Below, one piece after another: positions 59,701 through 64,000 of a stretch of 64,000 bases of DNA (position 1 is the stretch's first letter; the number at the start of each line of letters is the position of its first letter). The notes beneath the pieces were generated by a model. It was not told the origin of the DNA. It did not search any database and was given only the letters and a program-made list of their open reading frames with translations. The DNA comes from Halobellus captivus (GTDB lineage: Archaea; Halobacteriota; Halobacteria; Halobacteriales; Haloferacaceae): NCBI RefSeq assembly GCF_003697845.1, contig NZ_RDQE01000006.1, positions 62,001 to 126,000 on the forward strand. The letters are read 5' to 3'. Position numbers and translations under genes: made by a program.

Positions 59701-62120
59701 CGAAGGTCGATCCCGACGCGTACGACGGCGAGACGTACGTCGCACCGAACGGGACCCACTTCCGGAAGGAGCCGGACGGTATCATGCGCGAGATGGTCGA
59801 CGAGTTGCTCGACGAGCGCGAACAGAAGAAGGCGCTCAGAAACGACCACGATCCCGGAACGGACGCGTACGAACAGTACGACCGGCAACAGGGAGCCGTC
59901 AAGGTGATCATGAACTGCTTTACGCCGGACACGGAGGTGTTGACGCCCGCCGGAGTGCGGTCGATCACCGATCTCGACGTCGGCGACGAGGTGTACTCGC
60001 TCGATCCGGACACCGAGGAGATGGCGGTCAAGCCCGTCGAGGAGACGCACGCGTATCCCGAGTATCGCGGCGAACTCGTCGACATCGAGACGTCGAAGGC
60101 CGACTTCCGCGTGACGCCGAACCACCGGATGGTGGTCCGGAAGAACGAGACGAACGGGATCACGGAGGACGGCTACGGGTTCGTCGAGGCGGGCGACCTC
60201 GACCGTGCGACGAACTACGAACTCCCGCACGACTGGGACGGCCCGGAGGGGGAACGGATCGACGAGGTGGACCTGACGGAACTGATCGACGGGGAGTACG
60301 AGGTGTGGGTCCGACCGAGCGTACACGGCCACACGTTCACCGCCGAACTCGGCTGGACGCCGCGGCGCGTCCCGAAGGCGGACGTCGGACGGACCGGGTA
60401 CGTCTTCACCGCCGAGGAGTTCGAGGAGCACCGCGAGTACGTCGAGTCGGTCTGTGAGACGAGTTTCGTCCACCGCGAATCCGGTCGAAAGTGGATCCCA
60501 CGGACCTACGACGGCGACGACTTCCTCGAGTTGCTGGCGTGGTACGTCACCGAGGGCAACGTGTACACCTCTGAGGAGAAGACGTTCGGCGAGAACCATC
60601 GAGGATCCGCGACGACGGTGAAGATCGCACAGAACGCCATCGCCGACGGCGGCGGTCACCACGCCAATATCGGCGATCTACTCGACGGGATGGGGTTCGA
60701 CTGCTACGTCGACGACCGCGCCCATCAGTTCACCTCGAAGCTTCTCGGGGAGATGCTTCGAAACCGGTGTGGTGGCGACAGCTTCGAAAAACGGATCCCG
60801 GCGTTCGTCTTCGACGTGTCCCGGGACCAGAAGCGCCGCTTCCTGGAGACGCTGATCGACGGGGACGGGGACCAGCAGTCCGGATCGTGGCGGTACACCA
60901 CGTCCAGCGATCGGCTTCGCGACGACGTACTCCGGCTGTGTGCGCACCTCGGGCTGACCGCGAGTTACAACCGCGACAGCGGGAGCTGGCGGATCTACGT
61001 GGCCGAGAACGCGAAGAACACGCTACGAATGCATCGAAGCGGATCACGGAGCGAGGCCGAAAACGGCGTCTACTGTGTGACGGTCGCGGACAACCACACG
61101 TTGCTCGCGGGACGGAACGGGAAGTTCCAGTTCGTCGGTCAATCACTCTATGGTGTGACAGGTTGGGATCGGTTCCGGCTGTACGACAAAGAAGGTGCGG
61201 CAGCCGTCACATCTACCGGTCGTGAAGTTATCGACTTTACTGAGACTGCCGCAAACGAGCTAAACTATCAAGTAGCTTATGGAGATACTGATTCAGTAAT
61301 GTTATCTCTGTCTGACATGTCAAAAGAAAAGGCTATCGAGACGTCCTTCGACATTCAAGAACACATCAACGAGCGGTACGACGACTTCGCACGCGAGGAG
61401 TTGAACGCCGACTTCCATCGCTTCGAGATCGAGTTCGAGAAGCTCTACCGGCGGTTCTTCCAGGCCGGCAAGAAGAAGCGCTACGCGGGTCACATCGTCT
61501 GGAAGGAGGGGAAGGACGTCGACGACATCGACATCACGGGCTTCGAGTACAAGCGGTCGGACATCGCGGGCATCACGAAGGAGGTCCAACAGCACGTCAT
61601 CGAGACCATCGTCACGGGCGACGACATCGACGAGGACTTAGCGGAGATCACGACGTACCTCTCGGGCGTCATCGACGACTTCCTCGCGGGGGACGTCGAC
61701 GTCGAGGAGATCGGGATCCCGGGCGGGATCGGCAAGCGGCTCGACGCCTACGAGACGCCGACCGCGCAGGTCCGGGGCGCACAGTACGCCAACGAGCTGC
61801 TCGGGACGAACTTCGGGCGGGGTTCGAAGCCGAAACGGCTCTACCTGAGGAAGGTCCACCCGGACTTCTGGGAGCGGATGGAGGGCGAGGAGGGGTTCGA
61901 TCCCCAGCGGAACGGGCTCTACGGCGAGTTCAAACGCGACCCGGACGTGATCTGCTTCGAGTACGCGGACCAGATCCCCGAGGAGTTCGAGGTCGACTGG
62001 GAGAAGATGCTCGAGAAGACGCTGAAAGGACCCATCGAGCGGGTGATCGAGGCGCTCGGCACCTCCTGGAAGGAGGTCAAGACGGGCCAGGAGCAGACGG
62101 GCCTCGGCTCGTTCATGTGA
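56769..62120 (+). CDS. polB: Family B DNA polymerase (PolB) with two inteins
   Basis: A 1783-residue precursor; removal of inteins of 450 and 409 residues leaves about 924 residues. Exo I is in NTFDIEVDDR; Exo II reads LFTGWN/CEDFDVPYFF, split by intein 1. Motif A is QDLKSLYPMCMVTINAG; motif B is GAVKVIMN/SLYGVTGWDR, split by intein 2; motif C is AYGDTDSVM. An acidic, disordered N-terminus of about 60 residues precedes the polymerase. It is a replicative or repair polymerase with 3'-5' proofreading. The ATG at 56769 follows GGAGCGT. Extein base composition drops sharply near the splice sites and at motifs A and C. Confidence 0.95.
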   Translation: MTQSGLSDFSSPGGTGDGDGDDSRGDLAAEEAKVVAGGGHGRVSDVVDVDEAKFPESTGTVDLMITQIDYAVEGYGSDEYPVVHVFGRRPDPDGDDTVEHLRVLGVEPYFYVPTAELDRDPVEAYDVVIGVREEGPDGEPYESIRGEPLTRIVTRTPRDVGNVRDDFETTFEADILFPNRFLIDNGLNGGLRVEERRLDDDEGTIQVHEGHLEPADVDAEMRVNTFDIEVDDRRGFPEDGEEPIVCLTSHDSYDDEYVVWLYDAPEAAVPPPAELPDYEGIVEGAELDFRVEVFEEEAAMLDAFVDYLEGTDPDLFTGWNCLPADSQILKADGTEQRIEDVSVGDEVIGSNEQETTTAEVTNKWKSEKEILQYELADGTTLSSSEDHRVMVGDDEQIDWKEGSEIGVGDYLLKPRKLNVDSARIPTLGDLVPIEYQRFGSKEAIKSFKSELPYGAVSELADEFGLATGTLHHPKTDIWTPERCRVAADQYDVALPDGGYEYRRTRKDLDRELTTHELYLAGLVLTDGTMSSDDGIRFYNTREELHEQFPGEIHLEPDGKGCYKQNVLDYARMYAFNGLGIPFGDKNAEQVDLSTVFELPESHIEQFLAGVIDGDGSVSSSVTVAAENRTIGEWYVKLFRRLGIYAEQRENVVRVPSAECDIQQLKARILPYLSHSEKRDAVKTLDGGKSGRSENIPYALFEADTGTDEKRIGRDKHRRGINLKRHETTRNEWEEYVFVEVTDVDCVGTETTYDIETSTHNFFADDCLVHNCEDFDVPYFFDRMEELDPGSQYDLSVDRFSRIDEVWRSGWGGPDIKGRVVFDLLYAYKRTMFTELESYRLDAVGERELGVGKERYAGDIGDLWEQDPERLLEYSIRDVELCVEIDRAQDVIAFWDEVRTFVGCKIEDAPTPGDTVDMYVLHKAFGKFALPTKGQQESEEFEGGAVFEPITGVKEMVTVQDLKSLYPMCMVTINAGPETKVDPDAYDGETYVAPNGTHFRKEPDGIMREMVDELLDEREQKKALRNDHDPGTDAYEQYDRQQGAVKVIMNCFTPDTEVLTPAGVRSITDLDVGDEVYSLDPDTEEMAVKPVEETHAYPEYRGELVDIETSKADFRVTPNHRMVVRKNETNGITEDGYGFVEAGDLDRATNYELPHDWDGPEGERIDEVDLTELIDGEYEVWVRPSVHGHTFTAELGWTPRRVPKADVGRTGYVFTAEEFEEHREYVESVCETSFVHRESGRKWIPRTYDGDDFLELLAWYVTEGNVYTSEEKTFGENHRGSATTVKIAQNAIADGGGHHANIGDLLDGMGFDCYVDDRAHQFTSKLLGEMLRNRCGGDSFEKRIPAFVFDVSRDQKRRFLETLIDGDGDQQSGSWRYTTSSDRLRDDVLRLCAHLGLTASYNRDSGSWRIYVAENAKNTLRMHRSGSRSEAENGVYCVTVADNHTLLAGRNGKFQFVGQSLYGVTGWDRFRLYDKEGAAAVTSTGREVIDFTETAANELNYQVAYGDTDSVMLSLSDMSKEKAIETSFDIQEHINERYDDFAREELNADFHRFEIEFEKLYRRFFQAGKKKRYAGHIVWKEGKDVDDIDITGFEYKRSDIAGITKEVQQHVIETIVTGDDIDEDLAEITTYLSGVIDDFLAGDVDVEEIGIPGGIGKRLDAYETPTAQVRGAQYANELLGTNFGRGSKPKRLYLRKVHPDFWERMEGEEGFDPQRNGLYGEFKRDPDVICFEYADQIPEEFEVDWEKMLEKTLKGPIERVIEALGTSWKEVKTGQEQTGLGSFM
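57729..59078 (+). other. PolB intein 1 (Exo II site) with LAGLIDADG endonuclease
   Basis: Residues 321-770 of the precursor (450 aa). It starts at Cys321 (CLPADSQILKADG), has a block B SSEDHRV motif, and ends with the canonical FADDCLVHN/C junction. Endonuclease motifs LYLAGLVLTDGTM and QFLAGVIDGDGSV are both intact-looking, with acidic catalytic positions. A sampled 60-base block is 48% GC, far below the host gene. Composition and intact motifs point to a recent, probably active arrival. Confidence 0.93.
59082..59170 (+). other. AT-richer extein tract downstream of PolB intein 1
   Basis: The first 90 extein bases after intein 1 have atypical codons (for example gaagagcttgatccg) and are about 50% GC in the counted block 59101-59160, while sequence from 59180 returns to host-like composition. 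This fits co-conversion of flanking DNA during intein homing from a lower-GC donor. Confidence 0.6.
59621..59680 (+). other. AT-richer extein tract at PolB motif A
   Basis: I count 26 G or C in these 60 bases (43%) in a gene otherwise near two-thirds GC. The tract encodes MVTVQDLKSLYPMCMV, centred on motif A, a conserved PolB site where other archaea carry an intein. No intein is present here. Confidence 0.6.
59916..61142 (+). other. PolB intein 2 (motif B site) with LAGLIDADG endonuclease
   Basis: Residues 1050-1458 (409 aa). It starts at Cys1050 (CFTPDTEVLTPAG), has block B FRVTPNHRM, and ends KFQFVGQ/S, so Gln with a preceding Gly replaces the usual His-Asn. Endonuclease-type motifs are ELLAWYVTEGNV and RFLETLIDGDGD; the first is weaker than in intein 1. 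A sampled 60-base block is 67% GC, like the host, so this intein has been resident long enough to match genome composition or came from a similar genome. Confidence 0.92.
61143..61380 (+). other. Strongly AT-rich extein tract around PolB motif C
   Basis: Directly after intein 2 the extein falls to about 53% GC (61141-61260), then 33% (61261-61320), then 47% (61321-61380), before returning to host values. The minimum encodes AYGDTDSVM, motif C, a known intein insertion site in archaeal PolB. The protein sequence is normal, so the change is at synonymous positions. The tract is best read as imported DNA. Confidence 0.7.
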
Positions 62121-62243
62121 TCTCTCCAAACTACGTTTTCGTTCCTGAAAGAATTGTTCTCTAATTCGTGATTTTGGACGGGATATCCGTAACTATTAAC
62201 CTCCGCAACACCTTCGGTACACCTACGAGGCATAACCCTACAC
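62121..62243 (+). promoter_or_regulatory. Promoter region of the suf genes
   Basis: An AT-rich gap between polB and sufC. AACTATTAAC at 62191-62200 is the best TATA candidate, implying a transcription start near 62220 and a short leader. GGATATCC (62181-62188) is a small palindrome just upstream of it and could be a regulator site. Confidence 0.5.
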
Positions 62244-63158
62244 ATGGCAACTCTCGAGATCAGCGACCTACGCGTGCGGGTGGCCGAAGAGGGCGGAGAA
62301 CGGATCCTTCGAGGCGTCGACCTCGAGGTCGAGTCCGGCGAGATCCACGCACTGATGGGTCCGAACGGCTCGGGGAAGTCGACGCTGGCGAAGGTCATCG
62401 CCGGCCACCCCGCCTACGAGGTCACGGACGGGAGCGTCGCGCTCCACCTCGATGAGGCCGACGTAGCGGACGTCGACGCCGACCTCGACGACGAGGACTA
62501 CCACTGGGAACTGCTCGAGATGGAGCCCAACGAGCGCGCCGCGCTCGGGATCTTCCTCGGGTTCCAGTACCCCGCGGAGATCGAGGGCGTCACGATGACG
62601 AACTTCCTCCGGCAGGCGCTCAACGCGAAGGCGGACGAGCGCGAGGAGCTGTTCGAGGACGAGGACGAGGAGGCGGACGCGGACGACGACGCCGGCTACG
62701 ACACCTCCCCGATGGAGGGTCCCGCCGACGACGGCGAGATCGGCGTCGCGGAGTTCCAGGAGATCCTCTCGGAGAAGATGGAGCTTCTCGACATGGACGA
62801 GAAGTTCATGCAGCGGTACCTCAACGCCGGCTTCTCGGGCGGCGAGAAGAAACAGAACGAGGTGCTCCAGGCCGCGATGTTGGAGCCCGCGATCGCCGTG
62901 CTCGACGAGATCGACTCCGGGCTCGACATCGACCGGCTCCAGGACGTCTCGAAGGGCATCAACGCGCTCCGCGACGAACAGGGCACGGGGATCCTCCAGA
63001 TCACCCACTACCAGCGGATCCTCGACTACGTCGAGCCCGACCACGTCCACGTGATGTTGGACGGCGAGGTCGCCAAGAGCGGCGGCCCGGAGCTCGCCGA
63101 GAAGCTCGAGGACGAGGGATACGACTGGGTCCGCGAGGACGTCTACGAGGCCGCGTAA
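62244..63158 (+). CDS. sufC: Fe-S cluster assembly ATPase SufC
   Basis: A 304-residue ABC-type ATPase. Walker A is [18 protein letters not shown]; the signature is [18 protein letters not shown]; Walker B is [14 protein letters not shown]; the switch His is in [10 protein letters not shown]. The family's ADP/SufB contact region is extended by an acidic insertion at about residues 130-165, a halophilic feature. With SufB and SufD it assembles Fe-S clusters. sufB follows after 52 bases on the same strand. Confidence 0.95.
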   Translation: MATLEISDLRVRVAEEGGERILRGVDLEVESGEIHALMGPNGSGKSTLAKVIAGHPAYEVTDGSVALHLDEADVADVDADLDDEDYHWELLEMEPNERAALGIFLGFQYPAEIEGVTMTNFLRQALNAKADEREELFEDEDEEADADDDAGYDTSPMEGPADDGEIGVAEFQEILSEKMELLDMDEKFMQRYLNAGFSGGEKKQNEVLQAAMLEPAIAVLDEIDSGLDIDRLQDVSKGINALRDEQGTGILQITHYQRILDYVEPDHVHVMLDGEVAKSGGPELAEKLEDEGYDWVREDVYEAA

Positions 63159-63210
63159 TCGCCCGTGGTTACACACCAACGCTATACAACCGGAGGCGTA
63201 ACTAACTGAT

Positions 63211-64000
63211 ATGAGTTCACAAGACCACCTGAAAGAGACCGACACCGAGGCGCGCTTCGAGTTCAAGAAGGAGGAGAACTCGGCGTTCAAAAGCGAGAAG
63301 GGCCTCACCGAGGAGACGGTTCGCGTCATCTCGGAGGACAAGGACGAACCGGAGTGGATGCTGGAGCGCCGTCTGCGCGCGCTGAAGCAGTTCCAGGCGA
63401 TGCCGATGCCGACCGACTGGCCGGAGGCACCGGACCTCTCGGAGATCGACATCGACGAGATCGTTCCGTACATCCGCCCCGACATCGACGTGCGCGGCGG
63501 CGTCGACGACTGGACGGACCTCCCCGATGACATCAAGGACACGTTCGACAAGCTGGGCATCCCGGAGGCCGAGAAGAACGCCCTCTCCGGGGTCGGCGCC
63601 CAGTACGAGTCCGAGATCGTCTACCAGAACATGCAGGAGCGCTGGGAGGAGAAGGGCGTCGTCTTCTGTGACATGGACAAGGCGGTCCAGGAGCACGAGG
63701 AGCTCGTCAAGGAGTACTTCATGACGAAGGCCGTGCCGCCGAGCGACAACAAGTTCGCGGCGCTTCACGGCGCGATCTGGTCGGGCGGCTCGTTCGTGTA
63801 CGTCCCCGAGGACACCACGGTCGAGATGCCGATCCAGGCGTACTTCCGGATGAACTCCGAGGGGATGGGCCAGTTCGAACACACGCTCATCATCGCCGAG
63901 GAGGGCTCGGAGGTCCACTACATCGAGGGCTGTTCCGCCCCGAAATACTCGGCGTTCAACCTCCACTCGGGCGGCGTCGAGGTGTTCGTCGGCGAGGACG
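63211..64000 (+). CDS. sufB: Fe-S cluster assembly protein SufB (3' truncated by window end)
   Basis: The first 263 codons are visible. ETVRVISEDKDEPEWMLERRLRALK and YESEIVYQNMQERWEEKGVVF are typical SufB N-terminal motifs, followed by the start of the beta-helix core (WSGGSFVYVPEDTTVEMPIQAYFRMN, EGSEVHYIEGCSAPKYS). The Cys in EGCSAP is conserved in SufB. It is the scaffold subunit of the SufBCD complex. The ATG at 63211 follows an AT-rich stretch. The rest of the gene, and probably sufD, lies outside the window. Confidence 0.94.
   Translation, partial: MSSQDHLKETDTEARFEFKKEENSAFKSEKGLTEETVRVISEDKDEPEWMLERRLRALKQFQAMPMPTDWPEAPDLSEIDIDEIVPYIRPDIDVRGGVDDWTDLPDDIKDTFDKLGIPEAEKNALSGVGAQYESEIVYQNMQERWEEKGVVFCDMDKAVQEHEELVKEYFMTKAVPPSDNKFAALHGAIWSGGSFVYVPEDTTVEMPIQAYFRMNSEGMGQFEHTLIIAEEGSEVHYIEGCSAPKYSAFNLHSGGVEVFVGED

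Noticed and set aside
58791-60662. A 623-codon minus-strand open frame over PolB and its inteins
   Set aside because: Antisense shadow of the polymerase and intein reading frame; sequence is Val/Arg/Leu-rich noise.
1-64000. CRISPR arrays, rRNA or tRNA genes, insertion sequences
   Set aside because: No regularly spaced identical repeats, no rRNA-like conserved blocks, no cloverleaf I could fold by eye, and no transposase motifs.

Overview
The window is a gene-dense, high-GC chromosomal segment of a halophilic archaeon (class Halobacteria). The evidence is strongly acidic proteins rich in Asp and Glu, many ATGA or GTGA start/stop overlaps, TATA boxes about 25-35 bases upstream of start codons (leaderless-type promoters), Tat-type lipoprotein signals, and archaeal replication genes (PolD large subunit, PolB, RPA with its RPA-associated protein, PAN, Mre11/Rad50). 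A dispersed intergenic repeat of a type I associate with Halorubrum makes that genus or a close relative likely; this is inference. I see no rRNA, tRNA, CRISPR array, IS element or prophage. The segment looks like core chromosome whose mobile DNA is limited to inteins and one repeat family.

Layout. 1-11 kb: a truncated unknown gene, azf (glucose-6-phosphate dehydrogenase), sepF (division), mutS, thiD, a DsbA/FrnE-like oxidoreductase, and a minus-strand cluster of an LssY-like membrane protein, an oligopeptide-type binding lipoprotein whose lobes appear circularly permuted, and a PAP2-family membrane enzyme. 11-19 kb: rpa3-rpap3, a ribbon-helix-helix protein, and the four-gene 2-oxoacid dehydrogenase operon pdhA-pdhB-pdhC-lpdA, with an E2 carrying two E3-binding domains. 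19-26 kb: a DUF5783-type protein, a NifU-like protein, and a PPC-domain protein followed by the intein-bearing PolD large subunit; both transcription units carry the same 14-base palindromic core next to the likely promoter.

26-46 kb: a cbiX/DR2241-type pair, ilvA, cysS, pheA, a beta-propeller lipoprotein coupled to htpX, a radical SAM protein with an atypical CX4CX2C motif, a flavoprotein disulfide reductase that may be bis-gamma-glutamylcystine reductase, several haloarchaeal conserved proteins, and an ADP-forming acyl-CoA synthetase coupled to a BioD/DRTGG protein. 46-56 kb: a divergent regulator pair, two small paralogous zinc-ribbon proteins, the proteasome-activating ATPase, and an operon for Mre11 and Rad50. 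56-64 kb: PolB with two inteins, then sufC and the start of sufB.

Most notable are: (1) three inteins in the two replicative polymerases, with AT-rich extein tracts in PolB at motif A and motif C, conserved sites where other archaeal PolB genes carry inteins but this one does not; (2) the shared palindromic operator candidate in front of the NifU and PPC-PolD units; (3) the permuted binding protein; (4) a two-copy dispersed repeat; (5) a pair of very small zinc-ribbon paralogues.
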